Source: Cinnamomum chago
Taxonomy: Eukaryota > Streptophyta > Magnoliopsida > Laurales > Lauraceae
Assembly (NCBI GenBank): GCA_038049695.1
Contig: CP142451.1
Coordinates: 4,958,001 to 5,022,000 of the forward strand
Length of the DNA: 64,000 nucleotides
Reading direction: 5' to 3'
Shown here: positions 48,051 through 58,424 of the stretch, piece by piece
Numbering within the stretch: position 1 is the stretch's first letter
How the letters are laid out: each line of letters begins with the position of its first letter
Program-made: the position numbers and the translations under genes
The notes under the pieces: model-generated
Told to the model about the DNA's origin: nothing
Database searches by the model: none
Seen by the model: the letters and a program-made list of their open reading frames with translations, nothing else

Positions 48051-51000
48051 GTTGTATTTAACTCATAGAACTTCCTGTTTTTTCTTGCTTTTCTTTTCTT
48101 ATTTTTCTAACTGAAATTTAACTCTTCTTTATGAGAATGGAACTGAACCGGCCAAAAGTTTGACTTTTTGGTAACTAAGAACTGTGCAAGGATTATCATG
48201 GTATGAGCAGAAGCAGATGCTGTTTTCTTCTTGTCCAATCAACATTCACTCTCGTGGACCACCGTCATTTGTTCTGTCAATGTTCTATGACTACTACCAT
48301 CATCGTCGTCGTCGTCGTCAATATCCATCAAAGCCTTGTCTCAACTATGTTGGGGTCGGCTACATGAATTTTGTTTTTCCATTTTGATCTATCCTAACCC
48401 AAATCCTTAGATAGGTTGCACTTCTTTAGATCTATTGTTTCCACTTCCATCCACGTCCTCTTCGGCCTACCGCTTCCCCATGATGGGCCATCAATGCATA
48501 TAAAGACTTTTCCTCAAAGGGGTTTCCCTTGGTGGCCATCTTTGATTAGTATCATTGGAAAAAAATTCATTTCTGTGATTATATAGTATCCTTATTTTTT
48601 TTAAGTCTGCATGTTCCTGCCATATGTTTGGACTTTGGAGCATCAGTGAAGCCTGAGTTACATGCTAAGCTAATTCCTCTTTTTTTTTTTCATTTTGTCA
48701 GCCATACATTGACTTGGCACACGGCTACACCACTGGTAAAATTTCAGAAATAGAGAGCTGTCTTGAAACTAACATGGAGAAATTCAAAAGTGTAAGCTTT
48801 GAGCCATTAACTTCTTGCTTTGTTTAAATTTGTAAATTTAGTGAAAGAAAAGCATATCTTTGTTTCCTGTTCATGGCTTCGGTCCCTTGTTTCTTAATAC
48901 ACTGTAACAGCTTGTGGTTGTCGCAAATTTGATTTATTTATTTTAACATTTAGTAGCAAGGAATGAATCATTGACGCAACATGTCTTTGGAAGAATCCAA
49001 GAGGGGGGGGCGGGGCGGGGGGGGGGGCACAGTTGTTACAAACACACATTGTGTGTCATCCCTAGTAAGGACTGTGTTTTGTCGCTTCACCATCTAACCT
49101 GTTACAGTGTGGTCACCCACTTCTACTCCCGCGTTCTTAAACATCTTGACCCTTTTTACAGGGGCTATCTGCCATCTACATGTGTATACCTTTTCAAATG
49201 ACATTTCTTGAATTTGCTTTCTATTGCATTGCATCAACCTGGAGATCTCCTCTTGTTTACTAATTTTCATTTCCATTTTTTATTGTTACTCTACACATTC
49301 ATGTGACATACTTTTTTTTTTATGACATTTGTCTGCATATCAATGTATATTAGTACAAATTACAATGGGACTTTCGCACTCTGTATGTTGTATTTTCAGA
49401 TTACCCGTACAAATGCCCTTTTGTTTTGTGTGGTGTCGTCGCCTTAAAAGTCAGCCATGTTTGTTCGACATTTCAAATCTTTTTTCTTAATATATAGAGT
49501 TTGCTTGTGAACTATTTATGATGTAGTATATTTATGAATTTTTTCTCAGGACAACAATCTTGGATTGGTGAAGCAAGTTTTGTCATCTCTGTACAAGAGG
49601 AATATCCAGAGATTGACGCAAACATACCTGACTCTGTCACTCCAAGATATAGCCAACACAGTACAACTTCAGAATTCTAAGCAGGCAGAGATGCATGTTT
49701 TACAAATGGTAGTTTCATATCCCAAAATCATTTAGACCTTCCATTTTGGCTGGTGATTTTACCATTGAGCTTTTCTGTGTGATTTAGATTCAAGATGGTG
49801 AGATATTTGCAACAATCAACCAGAAGGACGGAATGGTCAGTTTTCATGAGGATCCTGAACAATACAAAACCTGCGATATGATTGAGCACATTGATGCTTC
49901 TATTCAGCGGTATGCCATGCGGATGAAATATTGTTTGGTCCTTACCGTTTTCTTGATCTCATGTGATGAAATATGTTTGACCATTACTTGATCACTTGCT
50001 TGGTCTTAGAAGCTCAACTTTTAGTAGTTTGCCTGTTGGTGATTTAAAATTGTTCATGCATTAGAAGCTCAACTTTTTGTAGTTTGCCTTTTGGTGATTT
50101 AAAATTGTTCATACATTAGAAGCTCAACTTTTAGTAGTTTGCCTGTTGGTGATTTAAAATTGTTCATACATTGGGCCCTAAGATGGGTGAGAAATAGCCT
50201 GAAATGCAAGATTTTCCAATTGTTAAATGTGGGCCATTGACTTTAGTGGTCCATCTGAAAGCTGCTGGTTTCTCCAGCCAAAGTGATTGCCTAGTAAGAA
50301 ATGTTCTATTTTTTCGTTTACCCCAATTTCCGCCACTTTCTATGGACATCCATTTGGGTGTTTTATGTACCTATACCTGAAAATGTTATATGCATCCTTG
50401 AAAATTGTGGAAATTGAGGATATCTAAAATTAGGGGCCCCAGTTGAGATCATCAGATGTGCCTAGATCTTAATGGGCGCATAAGACTAGCCTCTACCTGG
50501 CCTGTTGGTCAATTGAATTATAGCTGAATCTTACTAAAGCGGCTAGGCCCAGGCTCACATGGCTCAGTATCTGCCCTGTCAATATCATAATCACTAGAAA
50601 GTCATCAGGTTCTTGGTATGCTCTTACTGTTCTCTCTTTGTTTGAAAGTCCTTTCTTGAATGGATGTTGGCCAATTCCCCCTGATAAATTGGTTCAGACT
50701 TGACATTCAGAAAAATAAAAATAAAAAATGGGTCAAGACTTCTATGATGAAAACAACAATGACTAATTCTGCTTCCTCACATAAACCTCTATGATTATTG
50801 TTAACTGATCTCACTTCGCCAGAGCTTCAGTTGATAGTCCTATTGTACCGTGTTCCAGGATAATGGCATTGTCTAAGAAGCTTAGCGCCATTGATGAAAA
50901 TATTTCATGCGACCCGACCTATCTGGCTAAGGTGAGTATACATTCAGTGTTTTTCCCCTCACATCTCCTTCCCAAATGATTTACTTAAATTGTGTTCATT

Positions 51001-51078
51001 TCTGCTGCTCAGGCCGGTAGAGAGCGCCAGAGGTTCGACATCGACGATTTTGATTCTGTACCTCAGAAGTTCATGTGA
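36392..51078 (+). CDS. CSN3: COP9 signalosome complex subunit 3, eleven exons
   Basis: CSN3 is a PCI-domain subunit of the nuclear COP9 signalosome, which removes NEDD8/RUB1 from cullins and so tunes CRL ubiquitin ligases (known for the family). Exons: 36392-36576, 38874-38986, 39877-40123, 43032-43089, 43169-43258, 46729-46791, 48702-48791, 49550-49708, 49788-49909, 50859-50931, 51013-51078. Every intron is GT-AG and all phases match, giving 421 aa against about 425-430 in other plants. Recognised blocks: [10 protein letters not shown] (1/2), [15 protein letters not shown] (2), [19 protein letters not shown] (3), [19 protein letters not shown] (5), [20 protein letters not shown] (6), [19 protein letters not shown] (8), [18 protein letters not shown] (9) and [11 protein letters not shown] at the end. 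The exon 2 acceptor (AG 38872-38873) was chosen because it restores YVLEAYTS; an alternative at 38829-38830 would add a poorly matching stretch. Introns make up over 90% of the gene. Confidence 0.95.
37460..38240 (-). mobile_element. LINE reverse-transcriptase relic in CSN3 intron 1
   Basis: Minus-strand translation near 37630-37720, with frame breaks, gives [13 protein letters not shown], like the APGPDGF motif of plant L1-type reverse transcriptases. The rest is too broken to follow, and the borders are guesses. Confidence 0.35.
38294..38430 (-). mobile_element. Possible LINE 3' tail (minus strand)
   Basis: A (TA)n run is followed by AACAGTAAAATTTTATTAAGGC. Read in reverse this is a TTAATAAAATTTTACTG-type 3' end common to plant LINEs. 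Only the tail is recognised. Confidence 0.4.
39240..39298 (-). repeat. Fragment of a GGGGTYGGCTA-type interspersed repeat
   Basis: Read in reverse, the stretch gives AAGCCTTATCCCCAAATATC then TTGGGGTTGGCTA, preceded by (ATC)n. The same signature occurs at 48290-48450 (+). The words are widespread in plant genomes; the class was not settled here. Confidence 0.5.
40725..41475. mobile_element. Possible non-autonomous transposon in CSN3 intron 3
   Basis: Blocks rich in CGCTA/TAGCG words (about 40735-40810 and 41405-41475) surround an AT-rich core. The left part ATTTATCGCCCCTAGC and the reverse of the right part, AGCATTAGCGGCGATACG, are loosely inverted. No target duplication was found. Confidence 0.35.
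42338..42655. mobile_element. Tourist-like MITE in CSN3 intron 3
   Basis: The left end GGCTCCATTTGTTTCACGTA and right end TTTGCATG/AAATGGGCCC are inverted. The middle matches the repeat at 63525-63866 over long blocks (TATCCAAAATGACCATCA, ATGGGAAATGAATAC, CCATCACCCTTG and others). The ends look like PIF/Harbinger, but the 3-bp duplication is not clean. Confidence 0.6.
44734..45575 (+). mobile_element. Decayed hAT element with transposase C-terminal relic, CSN3 intron 5
   Basis: The left end CATGGGCGGCGCC resembles the reverse of the right end GGAGCCGCCACTG. The flanks TCCTCAAG (44726-44733) and GCCTCAAG (45576-45583) match at 7 of 8 bases, an 8-bp hAT duplication. Inside, the frame 44996-45307 encodes a hAT C-terminal dimerisation region: [20 protein letters not shown], then [20 protein letters not shown], then [17 protein letters not shown]. 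The N-terminal and catalytic parts are gone, so the element cannot move by itself. Confidence 0.82.
48012..48047. repeat. (TC)n microsatellite in CSN3 intron 6
   Basis: An uninterrupted CT dinucleotide run of about 36 bases. Confidence 0.95.
48290..48450 (+). repeat. Plant interspersed repeat with GGGGTCGGCTACATGAAT
   Basis: (CATCGTCGTC)n is followed by AAAGCCTTGTCTCAACTATG, TTGGGGTCGGCTACATGAAT and TTAGATAGGTTGCACTTCTT. These words recur in many angiosperm genomes as a retroposon 3' part. I cannot say from memory alone whether it is SINE or LINE. A minus-strand fragment lies at 39240-39298. Confidence 0.6.
49002..49028. repeat. Poly-G tract in CSN3 intron 7
   Basis: A G-run interrupted only by single C and CGGGGCGGGG positions. 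It is prone to sequencing error and able to form G-quadruplexes. Confidence 0.8.
50006..50170 (+). repeat. Three tandem copies of a 55-bp unit in CSN3 intron 9
   Basis: Copies start at 50006, 50061 and 50116, each TTAGAAGCTCAACTTTT... GTGATTTAAAATTGTTCAT. Copies 1 and 3 are nearly identical; copy 2 differs at a few sites. Confidence 0.93.
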
Positions 51079-51989
51079 AGTGAGCGGTCAAGTGCATGCT
51101 TTTTATGTATGGTGATATACGCCCGACTCGTATAATCAGTGCAGATCACCAAAAATGAATGGATGCCTGGACCACTACTGGTGTTGTGGCAACCATATGG
51201 TGGTTGTTGGTTCTTGTTCAAGGGGGGGTGGTGGTTTTGGTTTTTTTTTTTTTTTTTTGGTAGGAAAAAGAAAATGTCCTTGAATTTTTAAAATAACTCA
51301 GTAAATGAACAGTTTAGCTTTGTCAATTTACTAGTCTATATGAAGGAAATACAACTGTGGCTTAAATTTTTTGATGTAATTGGATTTTATAACATCAGTC
51401 AGATGAACATTTAGCATTTTTCTTTTTTCCTGCAAGATTTGTTATTCTTAACGTAAATGCAGTATCAGTTCTTGACCAGATTAAAGTGACATTTTAGTTT
51501 GGCCAGGAATACCACCTTTTATTGATCTGGGCAAACTTTGCCACATTCACAATACACAGAAAAAAAGGTGGAATCTTGGAAATTATGGTTATCTGAGGCC
51601 CTTGGATTTTCCAATTCAACAGTTTAGATATGTAAAAAAAAAATCCCCTTGATTTTCCTTGAAAGTTCTCCAAGCAAAACTGACTTGGGTAATTTTGGGT
51701 TACATGAATTGCAACTGAAATCAATCGACCTTTCAGGGGCAAGCCCATGAAAGCTCTGATGCTATCGCAAAGCCAACTTTTGTAGAGGCCAGAGATGTAT
51801 TTGACCCCGTTGAGTTTAATTCGTACGATTTCAATCCAAGGGTTAGGATGGACACCTTGATCAAACAAGTAAGGCCGTGTATGTTCAAGATCTGATCAGA
51901 GCTTTGTTCCAGAGTTTTGCCCTCTCTCTCTCACTCTTCTTTTCCTTGGATGTGGTTGAATGGAACTGGGGCAAATGCCCATTAGTTTC

Positions 51990-52370
51990 ACACAGTGGTT
52001 TTCATGGGCCGGGTTGGGCTAGGTGGAGCCATATCTAGGCCCTGCCTGGCTTTAGAAGTAGTAGCCCATATAGGCCATAAGCGCCTATCCTGAGCCCATT
52101 CCACCTCAACCTTGTTCGAGCCCAAGCCCGCCCATTCAGTCCTCCAGGCAAATCAGTCACCAACTTACAAACACCACTTAATTGGGCCTGTGCAGGGCTC
52201 CGGGCTTTCTATCACTTAATCCAAGTGCAGGCCAAGTATTAAAGGGCTCTCAAGCTTTAGATCCAGACCTGGTCCGAGTACAGAGACCCAGGGCTGGGCC
52301 TAGATGGGCCCAGGCTGACCGGGCCATAATCTCCCCTACGGGCCTACGGCCCTACTCACAGGAACAGCTT
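51990..52370. repeat. GGCCC-rich hAT-type relic in front of the PPR gene
   Basis: ATGGGCCGGGTTGGGCTAGG begins a block full of GGGCC/GGCCC words that stops about 60 bases before the PPR start codon. It resembles hAT subterminal DNA but shows no clean border. Confidence 0.45.
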
Positions 52371-52400
52371 AAAAAAAAGAAGTCACATGAGACTGTGGAC

Positions 52401-52409
52401 TATAAAAGG
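52401..52409 (+). promoter_or_regulatory. TATA-box-like motif close to the PPR start
   Basis: TATAAAAGG lies 33 bases before the ATG. If used, transcription would start almost at the start codon, leaving next to no leader, so it may instead be coincidental. Confidence 0.4.
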
Positions 52410-52433
52410 TGACAGCATTACAACTCTTTTGCA

Positions 52434-54545
52434 ATGGCTTTCTCTCGTCTTTTACGAGTTCTCGGCAACTCCAAATCCATTCTCAAAGGAAAGATTGTCC
52501 ATGGACACATAATAACATCTGGGTTCCACCCAGATGTCTACACTACCAACCATTTGATATCCATGTATGTAAAATTCGAACACCTCGAGGATGCCCGCCA
52601 ACTGCTCGACCAAATGCCCGAGAGGAATCTAGTCTCTTGGACACTTCTCATATCGGGGTATTCTAATGCAGGACTGTCTGAAGATGCCCTCAGAGCTTTC
52701 AGTGCAATGATCACACAGGGATATGACCCTAATAGTTTTACTTATGTTGGCATTATTTCAGCTTGTGCAAGCATTAAAGCTGCAAGGACAGGGAAGGAGA
52801 TCCATGGACGTTTATATCGATTTGAAGAGGACTTGAACAGCTTTGTGTGCAATTCATTGGTTAATATGTACGCGAAATGCGGTATGATAGAGATTGCTAG
52901 ACGTGTTTTTGATGGGATTTTACACCCAGATTTGGTCGCGTGGACTTCAATCCTTTCGGGGTATTGTCAGTGTGGAGAGAATGAGGAGGCATTGAGGGTA
53001 TTTTTGCATTCGAGGAGAGTAGGTGTTAAGGCCAATGAGTTTGCATTTGCGAGTGTTTTGGGTGCTTCCGCCGACCTTGTGGAGCTAAGAACTGGGAAGC
53101 AAATGCATTGCTGTATAATCAAGTCTGGGGTTAGATTGGATCGGTTCATTGCAACAGCTATGGTCAATTTGTATGCAAAATGCGGTGAATTGGATGATGC
53201 TCACCGAGCATTTATGGAATCAGGCGAATCAGGTGAACCGGGGTTAGCTACATGGACTGCATTGATTGGAGGATATGCTCAGCATGGGGAAGGTCATAAA
53301 GCCATCTCTCTATTCCACACATTGCACTCATCAGGCTTGAAACCCAATGAGCACACGTTCTCGTCCATTCTTTCTGCATGCGCCAATGTCTTTGCAGTCA
53401 AAGAGGGTAAACAATTCCATGCTATGATACTGAAATCAGGTTTTAAATTGATCACATTCGTTGGTAATGCTATTGTAGATTTGTACGCAAAATGTGGGTG
53501 CCTTGATGAATCTTCCAAAGTGTTTCAGGAGATGGAAGAACGAGATGTGGTATCGTGGAATGTGTTGATTGCGGGGCATGTTCAAATCGGCCATTTTGGA
53601 GAAGTAGTACATTTACTTGATCAGATGCTTCTTGTAGGCTTGCGTCCAAATATTTACACATACTCTAGCATCCTTAGTTTTTGCGGTGATCTACCTGCCA
53701 TTGGATGGGGTAAGCAGACCCATGGCTGCATCTTAAAACCTGGATTCGATCAGGATTTTGTTGTTGGAAGCGCTCTCATAGACATGTATGCCAAGTGTGG
53801 AAGGCTGAATGATGCACACAATGTTTTCAATCGTTTAAATGTTAAGAGTGTGGTTTCTTGGAACACGATACTTGTTGGATACGCCCAACATGGATTTGGT
53901 AAAGAAGCATTGGGGGTCTTTAGGGAGATGGAGAGAGATGGAATCAAGCCCAATGATATCACATTTCTTGGGGTTCTCTTAGCTTGTGGGCATGTGGGTC
54001 TTGTAGAAGATGGACAACGCTACTTCGACTCTATGATCAAAGACCACAACATAATCCCAAGCGTAGATCATGTTGCTTGTATGGTTGATCTTTTCGCACG
54101 AGGAGGGCAAGTCGAAAGGGCCTATGAGTTTATAGTTAGCATGCCTGTCGAGCCGGATAAGGTTGTCTGGCGAAGTCTCTTGGCTAGTTGTAAGACCCAC
54201 AAACACTTGGCTCTAGGAAGATATGCTGCCAAGCAAATCTTGAGGATTGATCCAGAAGATGTTTCAGCATATATCATGTTATCAAGCATCTATGCTGATG
54301 CTGAAATGTGGGATGAGATGGCACAGGTTAGGCAGACAATGAAGGAGAAGGGACTGAAGAAAGACCCTGGATGCAGCTGGATTGAGGTGAACAACATGGT
54401 CCACTCTTTCATTGCCCAGGATACGGCGCATCGTCAGAGAGAGATCATTCTTGAAATTGTGAATGGACTAACAGTGCAGATGTTTGACCATGGTTATGTA
54501 CCTAGTAGCATTTCACTTCATGATGGAGAGTACGTGAAGGAATAA
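52434..54545 (+). CDS. PLS-class pentatricopeptide repeat protein, E/E+ type, DYW domain absent
   Basis: PLS-type PPR proteins bind organellar RNA, mostly for C-to-U editing or processing. The intronless 703-aa frame has repeated PLS signatures: NLVSWTLLISGYS (65-77), SLVNMYAKCG (141-150), MVNLYAKCGELDDA (243-256), IVDLYAKCGCLDES (347-360), DVVSWNVLIAGH (371-382), LIDMYAKCGRLNDA (448-461), VVSWNTILVGYAQHG (473-487) and ACMVDLFARGGQVE (548-561). E-type motifs follow (VVWRSLLASCKTHK 577-590 to CSWIEVNNMVHSFI 647-660). The protein stops at GYVPSSISLHDGEYVKE, where DYW-type proteins continue into the deaminase domain. An in-frame TGA (52410-52412) 24 bases upstream fixes the start, so the N-terminal targeting part is short (MAFSRLLRVL...). 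Mitochondrial or plastid location is inferred from the family. Confidence 0.95.
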   Translation: MAFSRLLRVLGNSKSILKGKIVHGHIITSGFHPDVYTTNHLISMYVKFEHLEDARQLLDQMPERNLVSWTLLISGYSNAGLSEDALRAFSAMITQGYDPNSFTYVGIISACASIKAARTGKEIHGRLYRFEEDLNSFVCNSLVNMYAKCGMIEIARRVFDGILHPDLVAWTSILSGYCQCGENEEALRVFLHSRRVGVKANEFAFASVLGASADLVELRTGKQMHCCIIKSGVRLDRFIATAMVNLYAKCGELDDAHRAFMESGESGEPGLATWTALIGGYAQHGEGHKAISLFHTLHSSGLKPNEHTFSSILSACANVFAVKEGKQFHAMILKSGFKLITFVGNAIVDLYAKCGCLDESSKVFQEMEERDVVSWNVLIAGHVQIGHFGEVVHLLDQMLLVGLRPNIYTYSSILSFCGDLPAIGWGKQTHGCILKPGFDQDFVVGSALIDMYAKCGRLNDAHNVFNRLNVKSVVSWNTILVGYAQHGFGKEALGVFREMERDGIKPNDITFLGVLLACGHVGLVEDGQRYFDSMIKDHNIIPSVDHVACMVDLFARGGQVERAYEFIVSMPVEPDKVVWRSLLASCKTHKHLALGRYAAKQILRIDPEDVSAYIMLSSIYADAEMWDEMAQVRQTMKEKGLKKDPGCSWIEVNNMVHSFIAQDTAHRQREIILEIVNGLTVQMFDHGYVPSSISLHDGEYVKE

Positions 54546-54895
54546 ATCGTGAACGTGAAAATGGTTACTGTTTTGACTTCATGTTTCAGCCTTTGCTGCA
54601 GCCCGGCTATTGAGGTAATGCAGGAAACACAAATCTGGCTATATTTGGTGCCATACTGACTTGATACAGAAAATTTAATATGGCAATCCCATCAAATGAA
54701 GTTTCTGGGTGACATGTTACCCAACACAGAGAGGTTGTGTAACATTCCAATCTTTCATTTTTAGAGAGGTTGTGTAACATTCCATTCTTTCATTTTTTTT
54801 CTCTTGAAACATTATTATTTATGTGCATAAAGAATGTACTTTAAATGGAATTACCTTACAATACCTTAATTTAATGGCTAAAAAATGATTAGTGC
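54546..54895. other. PPR 3' flank
   Basis: A 37-bp word (AGAGAGGTTGTGTAACATTC then CAATCTTTCATTTTT) occurs twice in tandem at about 54728-54800. Otherwise only 3' untranslated or intergenic DNA. Confidence 0.5.
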
Positions 54896-54899
54896 TTGT

Positions 54900-55440
54900 C
54901 TTTTGTTTACTGGAGTTGTAAAATGTCGACGACTTTCGATTGTTAGAGGTTCATCTCTCTTTTTTTCTGTTATATTTCTTAATATTTTGAACTCAAATTG
55001 TAAATATTTTTCATCATTGAAAATCCTTTGCAACCACGCAGTCAAGGCTTCTGTTGCACTGACTGCTACTCCCAACAAGATCTTGACCATAGACAACCTT
55101 AAATCCCACAATTTGATATTCTCAACATTTTGTTATATATATGGGGCCAATGAGGAATCGGTGGACCATTTTTTCTTTCAATGTCAAAATGTTGGCTTAC
55201 TCTAGTATGCTTTCCTTGGGTTATTCGGCACCCTTTGAGGTCCCACTTGGACCTTTGGATATCAGGCCCTTTCAAAAATTAGAACCCAAATTTTATGGAA
55301 GATGTTTCCTCTTGGCATCTGGTGGTATCTAAGGAACATAAGTGGAAGGATTTTCCTAGGCAAGAGAGCCCTATTGGCGTGTGAAGTTTTCAAGAATCAA
55401 ATTATGATTGATTGCATTGATAAGGGTTTTCATGTCAAAG
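54900..55440 (+). pseudogene. LINE relic: zinc-binding (zf-RVT) region
   Basis: Frames in this stretch read NKILTIDNLKSHNLIFSTF, then YIYGANEESVDHFFFQCQ, then after a frame change IWWYLRNISGRIFLGKRALL. These match the zf-RVT domain at the end of plant L1-type reverse transcriptases (NxxLTxDNLxxR, CxxCxxxxESVDHLFxxC, WxxRNxRIFxxK). The first cysteines of the zinc site are lost and stops interrupt the frame. Confidence 0.75.
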
Positions 55441-56090
55441 AATTATAGGTCCAAAGATTAAAATAAAGTTTTTTTTTTCTTGGGTGAATGTGTAATTTTC
55501 AAGATATAATATCAAGTGGTTGGGCTGTAAGTTAAGTTTGATTGTAATGTCATCATAGGTGATGGAATACATCAGTAAATGGTTCAAGTCCAACAAGGTG
55601 ATGAAATGAAAAACACCCAATTTAAGGTATTTGCTGGAAAGGAATAATGTATTACAAGAAAGTCATTTACAGCCGAGAGATAAACCTGTAACTGATGAGT
55701 CCTTGCTTACACATACGGTAACAGTTGTAGTGAGCTCCCAGGTGTTAATAACCATAAACACTAAAAGCTTGACTTTGATACCGTATTAATAACCAGAAAC
55801 ACCAAAAGCTCAAGTCGTTAGTGAACAATAGAACAATGTATAGGATCTCTTTTTGAATTTTCAGCACCCATTGTGACTGCTCTCAGCCGAGATGTTTGTG
55901 CCTGCTCTCTCATTTTCCTCTAGCTGATGTGAATCCTCCCTTCATGCAGCATATATATATATATATGCAAGTAGTTGGTGAGTCAAAACAGTTGGAGATG
56001 GAAAGTAGATGTTAGTGCCTTTTTTTTTTTTTTTTACCCCAGCCAAGGGAGCAGGGACCTAAGAGAGAGCACACATACACACTAAAAGGT
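55441..56090. other. Gene-free stretch
   Basis: Short repeats only: AACCATAAACACTAAAAGCT recurs near 55790 with changes, and there is an (AT)n run near 55952 and a poly-T run near 56022. Confidence 0.4.
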
Positions 56091-56129
56091 AGCTCACTCA
56101 AATGGAAAGGAAGCCTGCACAAGCGGGAA

Positions 56130-56524
56130 AAAAGCCCACACAAGTGGAATAGGAGCCAGCACAAGCGGGAAGGGGTGACCTACCCTAGGTTCGAACCGCA
56201 TGCAGCCAGGTAAGAAGCCATACTTGATGTGAGTGAGTTGATGTGCAACATTATTAGCAGATCTTGGGCAAATCTGTGCTTCCCATCTACCTTTATGCCT
56301 GTGAAGATTCATTATAGTTTTCCAGATGTGCATAAGTCTCCAGGACAAATTGCTTCCTGTGATTTAAGGTGTCCAGTATCAGTGAACAGTTGCCCTCCAG
56401 GACATATTGCTTCCCTCAACAGTTGCCGGTTGGAGTCCCTGAAGAAGTGCCAGCAATTCAGTTTCTATTGGCGACGATGCTGTTGTTTGTCCTGTAAAAA
56501 CCAAAATATATACACCCTGATCGT

Positions 56525-56565
<41 letters not shown>

Positions 56566-57790
56566 AAATGGTTACTTTCATTAGAGCAACAAACAGTACA
56601 AGAGAATAATACTGACTTGCTCAAAAAAGGTCGTTTCTAAATATTCTTCCTACTGATGACAACCCATCTTCAGGTAGGAAAGCCCCATCAAAGTTAAATT
56701 TATATGGTTTGTGCGTGGTGGTAACCATCTGTGGGTGGGTAGTGCCAACTACTCCTGGCATGATTTTCTGCAACATCTGTGATGTCTCCACCATTTATGT
56801 AAAATGAGCTAGAGGTAGTGAAAGGACATGTTTTGGATGGATGGAAATATGGTTAAACGGCTAAGTATTTATTAGGAAGATTTGAAAAATGTAAAAAACT
56901 TTTGACTTATTTTAAAAAATTATATAAAGATTTGAATATTTCAAAAAAGTATAAAAAAATGTCTTAATTCTTTCAATCAAGTCCTCTCAATATAAAGAAG
57001 CTCTAAGAAATGACAAATACCCTTATGTCACTCTTCAAAATTTTCCTTTAATAAATAATTGGGGTTTTTACAAAAAAAAAAAAAACACTTTATACGGCCA
57101 GTGCGACAAACAAGGAACTTTAGCTACAATTATGAGATAATTCCAAATGACCAAAAGACTAGTTTCATTAAATGGTTATTATCATCAAAATAAAAAATGG
57201 CCACTTTTCGGAAGGTAAGAGGTTAGGAAAAGATAAAAACGTGTCAAAAGGGAAGGAAAACTTCTCTACTTTTTTGAAACATTCAAATCTTCATGTACTT
57301 TCTTGAAAATGAGTCAAAAGTATTATACTTTTTTGAAAATCCCCCTTCTGTCATTCCTTCTTTCGAGTACCAGGACATTGTGATACCCACTACTCTTTCA
57401 TCTGAGTAAGACTTACAAAACCCATTGGGGGCTATCTTGTATGGGTTGTTGAGTTTAAAATGTTTCTTGGAATATTTTTTTTTATTTATGTTAAAAAGTT
57501 CCTTGGAATATTTTGCCAAACCAACTTTGAAAATGGACATTTGGTAAACAAAGTGGTCCACAGTTTCTATGGCGGAACGAGAGCAAATAAACAATGAATC
57601 TACATTTGGAAGAAAACATGAAAGATGGTCTGCAGCTTGTAACCTATCATGTAAAACCCTAAAAGCAAAGATTTTTAATTCTAAGCAATGGGAAGTGTCC
57701 ATAAACAGTTGGTATAGAGAAGGTGACAGTTTTTTTTTTTTTTTCCTGCCCTGTGTATTAGAAACCAATATGTTGGTATAGAGGAGGTGA
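56130..57790 (-). pseudogene. Broken LINE, minus strand: zf-RVT then RNase H
   Basis: At about 57500-57690 the minus strand encodes FAFRVLHDRLQAADHL and SAIETVDHFVYQ, a zf-RVT domain. Further downstream (56400-56510) it encodes TTASSPIETELLALLQGLQ, and at 56210-56270 RSANNVAHQLTH, both typical of the RNase H domain that follows zf-RVT in plant LINEs. Order and strand agree with one decayed element. An (AT)n run at about 56529-56562, followed by TTTGAAATGGTTACTTTC, looks like the 3' tail of a second LINE inserted into it. Confidence 0.65.
56860..57380. repeat. Inner repeat with TTTTTTGAAA words
   Basis: TTTTGACTTATTTTAAAAAA, AAAAGTATAAAAAAATG and the right-hand TACTTTTTTGAAAAT / TACTTTCTTGAAAATGAGTC words suggest an AT-rich repeat with inverted ends. 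The borders and class are unclear. Confidence 0.3.
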
Positions 57791-58424
57791 CAGACCATCA
57801 GAACCATTCTGCAGGAGACAAGAATTTCAAAGCCCATTGATTGATCTTGAGTGCTATTCTATTGCCACAACTGCAGGTTTGATTGCCATCCAACCACAAT
57901 TAAATGTAAAAAAATCAGATGATTAAGAGCATCAAGATTATTAGTTTTTCTGGTTAATCTTCCAGACACAACACCCACAACCTAGACAACAAAGATTCTT
58001 AGACATCACAAATAAATTCAGCCTCGTGTCTAAAATCCACTGTTGATGGATCAATCATTAAATAAACTTATAGGTCTTCAAAAGAGAATGTATACAAGTA
58101 TTTTCATAATGAAAAATCAACATTTTCTAAGACAGCAAAAGTAGATATCAGTGCACCGAACAGCAAAATAGGAAGGAAAAAAACAAAACAAAACTGCGAC
58201 TCATCCCCACATAAGTTATTACAAGAAGATTAATCAATTTAAGTGATGAAAACATCATAACCAGAAGGCCCGTTTCTCGATCAAAGCTGAGCAGAGGAAC
58301 CCTTAAAATTAGAACAGCAATCTCATTCACCAAACTTTTGCCCAATTTTCCCTACTGAGGCTCAAGCTCTTTCATCTTGGCCCCTCGCCTGGTAATTAGA
58401 AAAGATTTTTCTCGAACTACAAAA

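Noticed and set aside
51494..51868. Open frame of 124 codons on the minus strand beside CSN3
   Set aside because: No recognisable domain, low-complexity hydrophobic content, and no splice or promoter support.
57283..57837. Open frame of 184 codons on the minus strand as a new gene
   Set aside because: Its middle part is a LINE zf-RVT remnant and its ends are AT-rich repeat; annotated as part of a broken LINE.
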